Positions 1-9,452 are shown, counted from the first letter of the stretch. The stretch is DNA of 64,000 nucleotides from Amycolatopsis acididurans (GCF_012328925.1 NZ_JAAXLS010000002.1:596787-660786); one strand, 5' to 3'. Made by a program: numbers and translations. Notes: generated by a model from the letters alone, not told the origin.

Positions 1-887
1 GCCTCGACCCGGGGGTGGCCCGCATCGCGATCGCGCTGCTCGTCCTCGGGTTCGGCACCAAGGCCGGGCTCGCCCCGTTGCACGCCTGGCTGCCGGACGC
101 CCACTCGCAGGCTCCGGCGCCGGTGTCGGCGCTGATGTCCGGGGTGCTGCTCTCGGTCGCGCTCTACGCGATTCTGCGGGTGAAGGTGATCTCCGACGTC
201 GCGCTGGGCGCCGGGTTCGCCCGTGGCATGCTGGTGGTCATGGCGCTGGCCTCGCTCGCGGTGGCCGCGTCGCTGTTGCTGGGGCAGCGTGACTACAAAC
301 GGATGCTGGCCTATTCCAGTATCGAACACCTCGCGCTCGTCGCGCTCGGCGCGGCGTTCGGCACTCCCCTCGCGCTGGCCGCCGCCCTGCTGCACGTGCT
401 CGGGCACGGTCTCACCAAGAGTGTGCTGTTCCTCGGCGCGGGCCGGCTCCTGCAGGTCACCGGAACCAGCCGCATCGACGAAGTCCGGGGCCTCGCCGGC
501 CGCGATCCGCTGCTGGCGGGGTATCTGGGGCTCGGGATGCTGGCGCTGATCGGCTTTCCGCCGTTCAGCCTGTTCGCCAGCGAGTTCGGGCTCGCGCGCG
601 CCGGATTCGCCGCCGGGCTCGGCTGGGTCACCGCGATCGCGCTCGTGCTGGTGCTGGTGATCGCCGCCGCGCTGGTCGGCCACACCAGCCGCATGCTGCT
701 CGGCGATCCGCCCGAGGCCCCCGCGCCCCACGGGCTGCTCGCCACGCTCGCGCCGACCCGCCTGTCCACCGCGCCCACACTCGCCCTCGGCGGCGGCCTG
801 CTGGCGTGCGCGGTGCTCGGCGTCGCCGCGGGGCCGCTGACCACGTTGCTGAATCTGGCCGCTCACGTCGCGACGGGAACACCATGA
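1..887 (+). CDS. hycQ: Hydrogenase-4 / complex I antiporter-like membrane subunit (HyfF/HycQ type), 5'-truncated
   Basis: The gene runs in from the left edge (reading frame from base 3) and ends at a TGA that overlaps the next ATG as ATGA. The visible 294 residues are strongly hydrophobic and carry the proton-translocating module shared by NuoL/M/N and HyfB/HyfF: GTKAGLAPLHAWLPDAH near the start, a conserved Lys in QRDYKRMLAYSSIEH, and HVLGHGLTKSVLF. By family it would move protons or sodium across the membrane, coupled to the hydrophilic subunit encoded next. Subunit identity (HyfF rather than HyfB) rests on its place directly before a HycE-like gene, as in mycobacterial hycQ-hycE. The N-terminus lies outside the window. 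Confidence 0.85.
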   Translation, partial: LDPGVARIAIALLVLGFGTKAGLAPLHAWLPDAHSQAPAPVSALMSGVLLSVALYAILRVKVISDVALGAGFARGMLVVMALASLAVAASLLLGQRDYKRMLAYSSIEHLALVALGAAFGTPLALAAALLHVLGHGLTKSVLFLGAGRLLQVTGTSRIDEVRGLAGRDPLLAGYLGLGMLALIGFPPFSLFASEFGLARAGFAAGLGWVTAIALVLVLVIAAALVGHTSRMLLGDPPEAPAPHGLLATLAPTRLSTAPTLALGGGLLACAVLGVAAGPLTTLLNLAAHVATGTP

Positions 888-2371
888 CCGCCACCGATAC
901 CGGACGCGAACAGCTCACGCTCGCCCCGGCGCACCTGCCCGCACAGGCCGAATGGTTACTGGCCAACGGTTTCCGCGTCGCGCTCGTCGCCGGGCACGAC
1001 GACGGCGACCGGTTGCGCGCGGTCTACCTGTTCACCGCCGCCCGCCCCGACCGGCGCGTCGAACTGCACGTCCCACTCGAACGGGCCGATCCCCGGGTGC
1101 CGAGTCTGGCCGGGTTGTCCTTCGCGGCGGGCCGCTTCGAGCGCGAGATGCGCGACCTGTTCGGCATCGTGCCGAGTGATCATCCCCTGCCGCGCCGGCT
1201 CGTGCGGCACTTCCACTGGCCGAAGGGCTGGTACCCGATGCTCGCCGACGCGGGCGCTCCGCCGGCGTTCGGCGACGTCGACGGACCCTATCCGTTCCGC
1301 ACCGTGGAGGGAGACGGCGTGTACGAGATCCCGGTCGGGCCCGTGCACGCCGGCATGATCGAACCAGGGCACTTCCGCTTCTCCGTCGTGGGCGAGACCA
1401 TCCTCAATCTCAAGGCCCGGCTCTGGTTCGTCCACAAAGGAATCGAGAAACTCTTCCAGGGACGCACCCCGCGGCGGGCGCTTGAACTGGCCGAGCGCGT
1501 CAGTGGTGACACCAGCGTGGGCCACACGCTGGCGTTCTGCCTCGCGGTCGAGGACGCCCAGGGCTTGCGGGTGGCCGAGGACGCCCAGCGGATCCGCGCG
1601 ATCCTGCTGGAGCTGGAACGCGTCTACAACCACGTCACCGACCTCGGCGCGCTCTGCAACGACGTCGGGCACGGCATCCTCAACGCGCAGGCGCAACGCG
1701 TCCGCGAACAACTCCTGCGGCACAACGATCACGTCACCGGACATCGCCTGCTGCGCGGCGCCATCCACCCCGGCGGCGTCCGCGTCCGGCACCTTCCCGA
1801 TCTCGACGACCTGCTCGACGTCGCGGCCGACGTCGGTGAGATCGCGGAACTGGCCCTGTCCCACAGCGTCGTGCGCGACCGGTTCACCGGTACGGCCGTG
1901 CTCACCCGGCAGCAGGCCCATGACCTCGGCGCCCTGGGTTATGTCGCGCGCGCCAGCGGGCTCACCGTCGACGCGCGGTTCGATCACCCGTTCCTCGACG
2001 CTGCCCTGCCCCGGGTGGAGTATCCGCACACCGGCGGCGACGTGCTCGCCCGCTTCACCGCACGGGTCGCGGAAATCCAGCACGCCATCGCGACCGTCGT
2101 CCGGCTCGCCGCGGACGTGCGCGCGGTGGACATCAGCACCGCGCGCGAGCTCCCGGCCACGTCCGGGACGGGCATCGCCGAGGGCTGGCGCGGCACGATC
2201 GTGCACCGGGTGGAATTCGCCTCCGACGGCACCCTTTCCCGCGTGAAGATCGTGGATCCCAGCTTCTTCAACTGGCCCGCACTGCCGGTCGCGCTGGCCG
2301 ACACGATCGTGCCGGACTTTCCGTTGACCAACAAGAGCTTCAACCTCTCCTACGCAGGCAACGACCTGTAG
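884..2371 (+). CDS. hycE: HycE/HyfG-like large subunit (fused NuoC-NuoD type) lacking Ni-ligand cysteines
   Basis: The 495-residue protein starts at the ATG overlapping the hycQ stop. Residues about 30-120 are a NuoC-like 30-kDa domain (FEREMRDLFGIVPSDHP); the rest is the NuoD/NiFe-hydrogenase large-subunit domain (PVHAGMIEPGHFRFSVVGE). In NiFe hydrogenases the metal sits on CxxC motifs near both ends. Here the first is R205-VSGDTSVGH, with no cysteine where RxCGxCxxxH is expected, and the C-terminal DPCxxC is D458-PSFFNW. It therefore cannot hold a NiFe centre in the usual way and resembles the energy-converting hydrogenase-related (Ehr) complexes. It is the last gene of the operon here; a NuoB-like subunit would have to be upstream. 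Confidence 0.85.
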   Translation: MTATDTGREQLTLAPAHLPAQAEWLLANGFRVALVAGHDDGDRLRAVYLFTAARPDRRVELHVPLERADPRVPSLAGLSFAAGRFEREMRDLFGIVPSDHPLPRRLVRHFHWPKGWYPMLADAGAPPAFGDVDGPYPFRTVEGDGVYEIPVGPVHAGMIEPGHFRFSVVGETILNLKARLWFVHKGIEKLFQGRTPRRALELAERVSGDTSVGHTLAFCLAVEDAQGLRVAEDAQRIRAILLELERVYNHVTDLGALCNDVGHGILNAQAQRVREQLLRHNDHVTGHRLLRGAIHPGGVRVRHLPDLDDLLDVAADVGEIAELALSHSVVRDRFTGTAVLTRQQAHDLGALGYVARASGLTVDARFDHPFLDAALPRVEYPHTGGDVLARFTARVAEIQHAIATVVRLAADVRAVDISTARELPATSGTGIAEGWRGTIVHRVEFASDGTLSRVKIVDPSFFNWPALPVALADTIVPDFPLTNKSFNLSYAGNDL

Positions 2372-2417
2372 CGGAGCGGTGAGACCAGCCTCGCACTGTT
2401 AAAGAGTTGCAATATTT

Positions 2418-2446
2418 TTTAAGTCGGCAGATGGTAGATTTATCAT
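2418..2446 (+). promoter_or_regulatory. Candidate promoter in an AT-rich gap
   Basis: The gap after hycE is markedly AT-rich for this genome. TTTAAG at 2418 and TATCAT at 2441 are separated by 17 bases and could be -35 and -10 elements for the small gene at 2478. The -35 match is poor. A flanking TTAAA/TTTAA inverted repeat could also be a binding site. Confidence 0.3.
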
Positions 2447-2477
2447 GTTCGAAGAGGTTCGAGGAAGAGGTGGGCGG

Positions 2478-2699
2478 ATGAGCCAGTTCGCCGCGGAACT
2501 GTGCCACGGGATTCTCACGGCGCGGCAGGCCTCCGAGGAAGCGCTCGCGAGTGGCCACCCGTACGAAGCCAACCTGCACCGGGCCCGGCTGGCCGACCTG
2601 ATGGAGGTCGCGGCCCGCCACGGGGTGGACACCAGCACGGTGATCGAACCGGCGTTGTGGCGGGAGCTGGCCGAGGACGGGGCGGCCTTCGCCGGATGA
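2478..2699 (+). CDS. Small conserved-looking protein of unknown function
   Basis: A 73-residue protein. The ATG at 2478 was chosen because it follows a good ribosome site (AGAGGTGGGCGG); an in-frame ATG at 2445 has none. The sequence is alpha-helical in character (FAAELCHGILTARQASEEALASG, then a second helix pair), with one Cys and no signal peptide or membrane segment. Its stop overlaps the next ATG as ATGA, so the two are translationally coupled. I do not recognise the family; the coupling suggests a partner of the following protein. Confidence 0.6.
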   Translation: MSQFAAELCHGILTARQASEEALASGHPYEANLHRARLADLMEVAARHGVDTSTVIEPALWRELAEDGAAFAG

Positions 2700-3523
2700 A
2701 CACCGTCGTCTCCGATGGCGGGCGGGGAATGGCGGTCGTCGGTGACGGCAGCGCTGCGTCGCTGGGACCGGGCGAGGTGCTCGCGGCGCTCGCGGCGGAC
2801 GTGCGGCTGCTGCGGGCCCACGGGCCCGTCGCCGCGTTCCCGGTCGCGGTCACCGTTCGCGACGCGAGCCAGCTCAGCTCCGCCCTGCGTGCGCTCCCGT
2901 CCGGCACGACGGCGCTGTTCCTCGCCCGCACCGAGGCGGATCGGGCGCGAGCCGCGCAGGCCGAAATGGCGCTGACCAGCACCACACCGGTCATCACCGA
3001 ACAGGACACCGCGGGGATGGCGCTGGCCGCGGCACTGCTGGTCACGCTGCGCCGGGCGGGGATGCCGCCGCGGTCCAGTCGTGTCGTGGTCACCGGGGCG
3101 CGGACGCTGCCGATGCTGGTGCCGTTGCTGATGGCCGCCGGCGTCGCCGACATCGCGTCCTGGCACGAGACCGACACGGCGGCCTTTCCGCTGGACGCCC
3201 TCGCCGGTGACGCGACCGCCGTCATCGACCTCGTCGGTGCGGCCGCGGGCCTGCCCGCGGAGGTGCCGGTGCTCTCCCCCGATCCCGTCGGTCACCTGCT
3301 CGCGCTTCCCGGCATGCTGCGGGCACTGCGCGAGACGCCGCTGGCGGGCCCGGGTACCGACCCGCTGTACCGCCTCGACGTGCACCGCGCCTGCGCCGGC
3401 GCACTCGCCGCGCTCACCCCGGTCGACCGGACGCTGCCGGACCTGACCGACCCCGACCTCGCCGACTGCGTGGCGCGCGCGGCCACCGAAGCGCTGCGAG
3501 CACCGTTCAGGGAGAGCCGTTGA
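2696..3523 (+). CDS. Putative nucleotide-binding (Rossmann-like) protein, weakly malic-enzyme-like
   Basis: A 275-residue protein rich in Ala, Leu and Val. The middle (SSRVVVTGARTLPMLVPLLMAAGVADIASW, then DATAVIDLVGAA) reads as a beta-alpha-beta dinucleotide fold reminiscent of the NAD-binding half of malic enzyme, followed by LLALPGMLRAL. The glycine-rich loop is degenerate (VTGARTL) and I see none of the malic-enzyme catalytic residues, so it may be an inactive or divergent member. It overlaps the preceding small gene and runs tail-to-tail into the MBL gene, sharing 17 bases. Function unknown. Confidence 0.5.
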   Translation: MNTVVSDGGRGMAVVGDGSAASLGPGEVLAALAADVRLLRAHGPVAAFPVAVTVRDASQLSSALRALPSGTTALFLARTEADRARAAQAEMALTSTTPVITEQDTAGMALAAALLVTLRRAGMPPRSSRVVVTGARTLPMLVPLLMAAGVADIASWHETDTAAFPLDALAGDATAVIDLVGAAAGLPAEVPVLSPDPVGHLLALPGMLRALRETPLAGPGTDPLYRLDVHRACAGALAALTPVDRTLPDLTDPDLADCVARAATEALRAPFRESR

Positions 3524-4205
3524 CCGGAGGCTCGGTTTTCATCCGCTCCAGCAGTGCGTGATACCGAGCGAGGTCCTCGCCCCGCAGGGCGTCGCCGTGG
3601 GCGAGACCGACGGCGGCGACGTCGCGTGGGAGGCGGGCCAGGCTCGACGGGCGTTGTGCCGGATCGGCGGCCAGCGCGGCGGGCCCGGTGCTCAACCCTG
3701 CGCCCCGGTTGAAGACCGCGTCACCGACGAGCACCGTGTTCCCCGGCGCGTAATGCAGGGCGATGTGTCCCGGGGTGTGCCCGGGTGTGTGGATCACCCG
3801 CAGGCCGCCGGCCCCTTCCACGCGGTCCCCGTCGCGGAGCAGGACGTCGGCGGTGACCGGAGCCCAGTGCAGCAGCGGGATCCGGTCGAGCAGGCGCCCG
3901 GCCACACCGGACCGGCCGGCGGAGGGCACCCGGCCGGCCGCGAGCCAGGGCGCGTCGGCTTCGTGGATGAACAACCGCGCACCGGTGCGCGCCACCAGTT
4001 CGGCGGCGCCCTTGACGTGGTCGGGATGAGCGTGGGTGAGCACGATGCGCCGGATATCGCCCAGGCTCCCGAGTTCGTCCTCGATCCGGCGCGGCGCCGA
4101 GGCCCAGCCGACGTCGACCAGCGTGTAGCCGTCGTCCCCGTCGAGCAGGAACGCGTTGTCCCGGCGGGTGGTCGCGACACACCGCACGCCGGGCGCGAGG
4201 TTCAC
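3507..4205 (-). CDS. MBL-fold metallo-hydrolase (glyoxalase II-like)
   Basis: A 232-residue metallo-beta-lactamase fold protein. The metal motif is H58-x-H60-x-D62-H63 (THAHPDH), followed by HTPGHTPGH and VGDAVF, which supply the remaining ligands. The start is a GTG at 4205 overlapping the stop of the upstream LeuD-type gene (GTGA), so it is the last gene of the Lrp-MmgE operon. By family it hydrolyses a thioester, lactone or similar ester. In this context a thioesterase or lactonase acting on a pathway intermediate is possible, but that is inference. Confidence 0.8.
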   Translation of the reverse strand: MNLAPGVRCVATTRRDNAFLLDGDDGYTLVDVGWASAPRRIEDELGSLGDIRRIVLTHAHPDHVKGAAELVARTGARLFIHEADAPWLAAGRVPSAGRSGVAGRLLDRIPLLHWAPVTADVLLRDGDRVEGAGGLRVIHTPGHTPGHIALHYAPGNTVLVGDAVFNRGAGLSTGPAALAADPAQRPSSLARLPRDVAAVGLAHGDALRGEDLARYHALLERMKTEPPVNGSP

Positions 4206-4753
4206 GCGCCACCTTCCACCGGCAGCGCACCCGATCTGAGTACGTCGAGCAGCTCGATCGGCAGGTACCCCTGCTCGGCCAGCCGCGGCAGAACCCCGCC
4301 GCTGGCCAGGATTTCCAGCACCAGTGGCGGTAGCGGAGCCGTGGCGCCCGATTCCGCCGTCGTCTCGTTGACGTAGTCGCCGGTCGCGATGTCGAAGCGG
4401 CCGGTGTCGCCGTCGGAGAAGATCCGCGTCGCGCCGGGCACGGTGAGGGCGGGCAGCCCGGCGTTGATCGCGTTGCGCAGGAACAGCGAGTTGAACTCCT
4501 CCGCGACCAGGGCGGCGACCTTCAGATGCCGGAACAGGGCGGCCACGGGACGGGAGGAGCCGACGCCGAAGTTCCGGCCCGCCACCACGATGTCGCCCGG
4601 CCGCACCTGGTCCGTCCATCCTGGACGGACCTCGTAGAACACGTGCCTGGCGGCCTCGGAGATGTCCATCTTCATCGCGAAGGCCGGGTACATCGCGTCG
4701 GTGTTGAGCGAATCGCCGAACACCCAGACCCGGCCCTTGATCGACGTGGTCAT
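4202..4753 (-). CDS. LeuD-type small subunit of an aconitase-superfamily (de)hydratase
   Basis: A 183-residue swivel-domain protein with the signature [14 protein letters not shown], which matches the small subunits of 3-isopropylmalate and 2,3-dimethylmalate dehydratases. ATGA overlap with the large subunit upstream and GTGA overlap with the MBL gene downstream indicate one translationally coupled unit. Surrounding genes (PrpD-like dehydratase, isocitrate-lyase-type lyase) argue against a role in leucine synthesis. The likely job is stereospecific addition or removal of water on a methylated di- or tricarboxylate. Confidence 0.75.
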   Translation of the reverse strand: MTTSIKGRVWVFGDSLNTDAMYPAFAMKMDISEAARHVFYEVRPGWTDQVRPGDIVVAGRNFGVGSSRPVAALFRHLKVAALVAEEFNSLFLRNAINAGLPALTVPGATRIFSDGDTGRFDIATGDYVNETTAESGATAPLPPLVLEILASGGVLPRLAEQGYLPIELLDVLRSGALPVEGGA

Positions 4754-5997
4754 GCGGTCACCTCCCGCGGGTCGGTGATGACGCCGGTGACGGCGGACGC
4801 GGCCACGGTCGCCGGCGAGGCCATGTAGATCTCGGCCTCGGTGCTGCCCATCCGGCCGGTGAAGTTGCGCGTGGACGAGGTCAGGCACACCTCGCCCGGG
4901 CCGACGACCCCCATGTGGTAACCGAAGCAGGCGCCGCAGGTCGAGTTGGTCACCACCCCGCCGGCGTCGGCGATGTCCTGCAGATAGCCCAGCCGCATCG
5001 CCTCCCGGTACACCTCCTGCGAGGCCGGGGTGACCAGCAGCCGGACACCGGGCGCCACCGTCCGGCCGCGCAGTACCGAGGCCGCGATGCGCAGGTCCTC
5101 CAGCTGCCCGTTGGCACACGAGCCGATGAACGCCTGATCGATCCGGCGTGCTTCGACCTGCGACACCGGCACCCCGTTGTGACTCACCGTCCCCGGCCGC
5201 GCCACATAGGGCTCCAGCGCGGACAGATCGATTTCCCGTGTGTCCACATAGGACGCATCGGGGTCCGGGCCGGCGGCCGCGTATCCGGTGACGCCGCGCT
5301 CGGCCAGGAACTCGTGGAGCACGTCGTCGGCGGCGAAGGTCGCGAAGTCCGCGGACACCTCGGCGGCCTGGGTGGCGATCGTGCGCCGGTCGTTCATCGG
5401 GATGCTCACCAGCCCGGGCCCGCCGAACTCGAGGTTCTGGTTGGTCGCGTCGCCGTATTCGTCCGCCAGATACAGGAACACGTCCTTGCCGCTGACACCG
5501 TCGGGTTTGCCGCCGTGCAGTTCGTAGCGGATGGTCGGCGCGACCTGGAACCACGTGCTGCCGGTGCACATGATCGAGTACACCTCGGCCGGGCCCAGCC
5601 CGCGCGCCGCGGTGTTGTACGCACCGGCCGCGCAGGTGTGCGAATCGGTGCAGGCCAGCACCTCGCCGGGCCGCGCGAGCCCGTTCTCCGCGATCACCTG
5701 ATGGCAGATGCCGTGCCGTCCCACGTCGAAGAAGCGTGAAATGCCGAAGTCGGCGGCGAACCTGCGCGCCCGCGGCCCGCCCTCGGCGTCCTTGAGCGAC
5801 GGTGCCGGCACGGCGTGGTCCATGACGATCGCGACCTTGTCCGGATCGTGGATGCGCGACGGCGGCAGCCATACGGTCGCGAACTGCAGGTCGATCAGCA
5901 CGCACATGTCGACTTCGACGGTCACCGTGTCTCCCGGGCGCACCGACGGCACACCCGCCTTCCGCGCCAGCAGCTTCTCGATCATCGTCATGCCCAT
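4750..5997 (-). CDS. LeuC-type large subunit of an aconitase-superfamily (de)hydratase
   Basis: A 415-residue aconitase-fold large subunit. It keeps the substrate-binding [13 protein letters not shown] and the three iron-sulfur cysteines: one in GSCANG (roughly residue 290) and C354/C357 in NSTCGACFG. It pairs with the small subunit by ATGA overlap. The split LeuC/LeuD layout and length fit the isopropylmalate isomerase / dimethylmalate dehydratase branch. The ATG at 5997 lies three bases after the lyase stop; ATGs at 5991 and 5985 are alternatives. Exact substrate unknown. Confidence 0.78.
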   Translation of the reverse strand: MGMTMIEKLLARKAGVPSVRPGDTVTVEVDMCVLIDLQFATVWLPPSRIHDPDKVAIVMDHAVPAPSLKDAEGGPRARRFAADFGISRFFDVGRHGICHQVIAENGLARPGEVLACTDSHTCAAGAYNTAARGLGPAEVYSIMCTGSTWFQVAPTIRYELHGGKPDGVSGKDVFLYLADEYGDATNQNLEFGGPGLVSIPMNDRRTIATQAAEVSADFATFAADDVLHEFLAERGVTGYAAAGPDPDASYVDTREIDLSALEPYVARPGTVSHNGVPVSQVEARRIDQAFIGSCANGQLEDLRIAASVLRGRTVAPGVRLLVTPASQEVYREAMRLGYLQDIADAGGVVTNSTCGACFGYHMGVVGPGEVCLTSSTRNFTGRMGSTEAEIYMASPATVAASAVTGVITDPREVTA

Positions 5998-6000
5998 GGC

Positions 6001-6870
6001 TCAGCGCTCCCGGTACTTCTCGCCGATCGCCGACCATTCGGCGAGCCCGACCAGATCGAAGAACTCCTCCGGGCTGCTCGGCGCGAGCTCCTGCGGATCC
6101 CGTCCGGCCAGCTGCGCCAGGCCGCTCAGCATCCCCCACGCCGCCGCGCCCAGCGCCGAGGAGGGATGGATCGCGATGGCGAAGCCCAGCTCCCGCAACC
6201 GCTGTGCGGACTCCATCGGCGTCAGGCCGCCGAGGACGAGGTTGAGCAGCAACGGCGCCTCGACCTCGGCGGCGATCCGTTCGATCTCATCCGTCCCTTG
6301 TGGAGCCTCCACGAAGATCACGTCCGCACCCGCCTCGGCGTAGGCGTTCGCGCGCTCGATCGCCGCGTCCAGGCCCAGCGGGGCCCTGGCATCGGTCCGC
6401 GCGATGATCACCAGATCCGGATCGGTACGGGCATCGAGCGCGGCCCGCAGCTTGACCACGAACTCCCCGGCACCGATCAGCTCCTTGTCCGGCAAATGCC
6501 CGCAGCGCTTCGGGAAAGCCTGATCCTCCAGCTGGATCGCGGCCACCCCCGCGGACTCGTACTCCTCCACCGTGCGCACCACGTTCAACGCGGCGCCGTA
6601 GCCGGTGTCGGCGTCGGCGATCAGCGGGACGTCACCGAGGACGCGCGCGATCATCCTGGCCCGCTCGGTCATCTCGGTCTGCGTGACCAGGCCGATGTCG
6701 GGCAGCCCGAATCCGGACGCCGCCACGCCCGCGCCGGTCAGATATCCGGCCGCGAATCCCAGGCGCCGCACCAGATGCGCCGACATGCCGTCGAACACGC
6801 CGGGCGCGACGACCAGCTCGCCGCCGGCCAGCCGCGCGCGCAACGCCGCACGTGCCGTCGTTGTGCTCAT
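6001..6870 (-). CDS. Isocitrate lyase / PEP mutase superfamily carbon-carbon lyase
   Basis: A 289-residue TIM-barrel protein. It has the catalytic loop KRCGH with Cys123 and the metal-binding IADADTGYG (Asp85/Asp87), plus [13 protein letters not shown] is the version found in methylisocitrate lyase and 2,3-dimethylmalate lyase, whereas phosphonate mutases lack this Cys. It should therefore split a 2-hydroxy di- or tricarboxylate to pyruvate, glyoxylate or similar plus a short acid. It sits between the MmgE/PrpD gene (10 bases upstream) and the LeuC-type gene, consistent with one pathway. PrpB-like activity is the nearest guess. Confidence 0.8.
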   Translation of the reverse strand: MSTTTARAALRARLAGGELVVAPGVFDGMSAHLVRRLGFAAGYLTGAGVAASGFGLPDIGLVTQTEMTERARMIARVLGDVPLIADADTGYGAALNVVRTVEEYESAGVAAIQLEDQAFPKRCGHLPDKELIGAGEFVVKLRAALDARTDPDLVIIARTDARAPLGLDAAIERANAYAEAGADVIFVEAPQGTDEIERIAAEVEAPLLLNLVLGGLTPMESAQRLRELGFAIAIHPSSALGAAAWGMLSGLAQLAGRDPQELAPSSPEEFFDLVGLAEWSAIGEKYRER

Positions 6871-6880
6871 GGTGTTCCCT

Positions 6881-8278
6881 TCAGTCCAGCACTCGCGCCA
6901 CCGGTGGCGCGAGCAGCTCGGCGAGCTCGCCGAGATCGGTCAATTCGTCCAGGCGCAGCACGGTTTTCTCGATCGCGGCCAGGCGCGCGGGCGGCACGAG
7001 CGGGCCGACGAGCGCCCGGTACTTGCCGACCAGCTCGTCGTTGGTCACCGGGTCCGCCGGGCCGCCGTGGGGCTGCTCGATCCGGCGATGCCGAACGGCG
7101 CCGTCCGCCAGGGTGATCGTCAGCTCGGTGGCGAAGCGCTCCTGCGGCGCGCCGCCCTCGATGCTCTCGTCCAGTTGCACGTCGACCCGGTCCAGCAGCG
7201 CCCACACGTCCTCGGCATCCAGCCGGTCCTCGGTGAACTGCTGGGGCATGACCGCGCCGTCCAGCAGGGCCACCACGGCCGCGTACCCGAGGTTCATCTG
7301 CGCGCCGATCGACGTCAGCGGCCGCTGTGGCTTCCACCAGCCGTGGTGGTACACCGCGTGCCCGACCCGGATCTCGATGTGCTCCACGGCGGCCGGGTCG
7401 ATGTCGTGCTCGGCACGCAGCTCCAGCACCGCCTGGATGGTGCCGTGCAGCCCGCCCTGTGCCGCGTAGGACTTGACCATGATGACGTCGGTGTGCCATT
7501 GCCGGCCCAGACCGGCCACGATCTGGCTCGCGTCCGGGTCGTGACCCTCGCCGAACACCGCGAGAAAACCGCCGTAGGGCCGGTCGAACACCTGCTTGAT
7601 GCCGGTGTAACCGGCCGCCGCCAGCCCGGCGGCGTAGAAGCCGTTGCGGGCGGCGAACCCGTGTTGCATCCGCTTGGACATCGCCTCGTACTGCGCGGCC
7701 ATCAACCCGCCGGACTGCGTCCCGGCCATGCCCAGCGCGTCCTCCAGGCCCCGGGAATCCAGCCCGCGCAGCTTGCCCGCTGCCATCGCGGCCGTGTGCG
7801 TGCCGAACACCGGGCCGGAATGCCAGCCCCGCGACAGCATCTCCGCGCCGTGCAGCGCCAGCCCCACGCGCGGTCCGACCTCGAAACCCGCCACCGCGGC
7901 CGTCAGTGCGTCGGCACCGGTGCCGACGGTCGCGAGCAGCACAGGCAGGACGAGCGAGTTGCTGTGCAGGGGTGCCAGCGGATGAAAGTCGTCCAGTTCG
8001 AACCCCTGGATGAACGTGCTGTTCAGCAGCACGGCGGCGGGTGCGCTCGTCGTCCGCCCGGTGCCGAGTACGACGGCGTCGCCGGTGCCTTCCAGCGCCA
8101 GCACCGCATCGGCCGCCACCCGGGACCACGGCAGCTGCGCGCCGACGAGGCCGCACGCGACGCCGTCGAGCAGCAGGTGTTTCGCGCGGGTCCGGGTCGG
8201 CTCGGGGATGTCGGCGAGGCGGAGCCCGGCGACCCACTCGGCCAGGGGCACGGTCACGCCGTTCGGGGTGGTCGTCAT
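6881..8278 (-). CDS. MmgE/PrpD family (2-methylcitrate dehydratase-like) protein
   Basis: A 465-residue protein that aligns by eye with the MmgE/PrpD family along its length: KHLLLDGVACGL near the N-terminus, NSTFIQGFELDDFHP, then the helical GVFGTHTAAM and KRMQHGFAARNG segments. Family members dehydrate 2-methylcitrate or related hydroxyacids without an iron-sulfur cluster. The start at 8278 (MTTTPNG) was preferred over an upstream in-frame extension of 10 residues. No citrate synthase gene is next to it, so the acceptor acid is unknown. Confidence 0.8.
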   Translation of the reverse strand: MTTTPNGVTVPLAEWVAGLRLADIPEPTRTRAKHLLLDGVACGLVGAQLPWSRVAADAVLALEGTGDAVVLGTGRTTSAPAAVLLNSTFIQGFELDDFHPLAPLHSNSLVLPVLLATVGTGADALTAAVAGFEVGPRVGLALHGAEMLSRGWHSGPVFGTHTAAMAAGKLRGLDSRGLEDALGMAGTQSGGLMAAQYEAMSKRMQHGFAARNGFYAAGLAAAGYTGIKQVFDRPYGGFLAVFGEGHDPDASQIVAGLGRQWHTDVIMVKSYAAQGGLHGTIQAVLELRAEHDIDPAAVEHIEIRVGHAVYHHGWWKPQRPLTSIGAQMNLGYAAVVALLDGAVMPQQFTEDRLDAEDVWALLDRVDVQLDESIEGGAPQERFATELTITLADGAVRHRRIEQPHGGPADPVTNDELVGKYRALVGPLVPPARLAAIEKTVLRLDELTDLGELAELLAPPVARVLD

Positions 8279-8366
8279 GGTCGCAGTGAAGCGGCGGCAC
8301 CGACGCACTCCGCCGAAATGCGGGAAACAGACGCCAGGCGCGGGCCGGCTGCGGGAATGCGACGGA

Positions 8367-9422
8367 TCAGCTGCCGGTGTCGAGGTTCTTGTCGGTGACC
8401 GGGCTCCACGGGTCGGCCGGCACCAGCCCGGTGGCGTGCCCGTCCGGATCCAGCAGCCGGCCCCAGGACTTCACCGGGCGCAGGACCACCCGCTGGTCGG
8501 TGACCGCGACACCGGGCCCGAGCCGCGCCAGCAGATCGCCGAGTTCGGCCAGCCGGTGCAGTTGCACCACGACGAACAGGTTCGCCGTCCCGACCACCGA
8601 CAGGCAGATCCGCGTTTCCCGCCAGGCACCGATCGCGAGCCCCGCGTCGTGCAGCGAGTCGCCGGGCGCGGACAGCCACAGGATCACCTGCGCGGGCCAG
8701 CCGCCCTCGCCGCGCGCGAAGTCGGTCCGGAACGCCAGCAGTTCCCGCCGCACCAGCTCGGCGATCCGCCGCCGCACGAGGTGCTCCGGGGTGTCGAGCC
8801 GCGCCGCGAGGTCCCGGTACCGCGCCCGCCCGTCCGGCTGCAGCGCCAGATACAGCGCGCGGTCCTGCTCGCTGTAGACTTGCCCGCGCCACAACGACGG
8901 CTGCCCGGGCCGCGTGCCGTCCCGTACTTCGCGCTCCTCCCGCGAACTGATCGCGCCGAGCCGCCACTGCGCGTCGCTGTACCACGCGATGCCGACGTGC
9001 GTGCGCACCCGGGCGATCCCCGCGACGGCCGCCGGAATACCGAGCAGGAGCGCCGTGAGCTCCCGCATGCCGGCGGCGAACACGAGCGCGGCCAGGTCGT
9101 GGTCACCGCTGGTCAGATACACCGACACCACGTGCGGCATCCCGGCCAGCGCCCGGGCGACGTCGTGCGCCTGTCCCGGCACGGCCTCGATTTCGCAGAC
9201 CGCGCCCACGAGTGCCACCTGGGGCCCCGGCACCGACGACACCCACACCCGGCCCGACGCCGCCAACCGCTGCCACCGCCGCGACACCGTCGCCGGCGAC
9301 AACCCCAGCGCGGGCCCCAGTTTCTCGAAACTCACCCGGGGGTTGACATGCATCGCGTCCAGGATGGACACGTCCACCTCGTCGAAACCGGCCTCTTGTC
9401 CCACCGCGCCATCATGGCGCAC
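8367..9422 (-). CDS. Tandem Lrp/AsnC family transcriptional regulator (two HTH-ligand units)
   Basis: A 351-residue protein, about twice the usual Lrp length. The first unit has an AsnC-type HTH (DEVDVSILDAMHVNPRVSFEKL) followed by a RAM-type ligand domain. The second begins near residue 185 with EQDRALYLALQPDGRARYRDLAARLDTPEHLVRRRI and another ligand domain. Such duplicated Lrps occur in actinomycetes and would supply both halves of a dimer in one chain. It precedes the MmgE gene by 88 bases on the same strand and is the obvious candidate regulator. It also lies only 30 bases after cvnD, so read-through from the conservon is possible. Confidence 0.85.
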   Translation of the reverse strand: MRHDGAVGQEAGFDEVDVSILDAMHVNPRVSFEKLGPALGLSPATVSRRWQRLAASGRVWVSSVPGPQVALVGAVCEIEAVPGQAHDVARALAGMPHVVSVYLTSGDHDLAALVFAAGMRELTALLLGIPAAVAGIARVRTHVGIAWYSDAQWRLGAISSREEREVRDGTRPGQPSLWRGQVYSEQDRALYLALQPDGRARYRDLAARLDTPEHLVRRRIAELVRRELLAFRTDFARGEGGWPAQVILWLSAPGDSLHDAGLAIGAWRETRICLSVVGTANLFVVVQLHRLAELGDLLARLGPGVAVTDQRVVLRPVKSWGRLLDPDGHATGLVPADPWSPVTDKNLDTGS

Positions 9423-9452
9423 GGCCCCGGGCGCGACACGTCCCGGAACCGC

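Noticed and set aside
884..2371. True NiFe hydrogenase catalytic subunit
   Set aside because: All four nickel-ligand cysteines are absent, so a hydrogenase call would be misleading.
4202..5997. Leucine biosynthesis leuCD
   Set aside because: The operon context (PrpD-like dehydratase, KRCGH lyase, Lrp) points to a carboxylate catabolic pathway rather than leucine synthesis.
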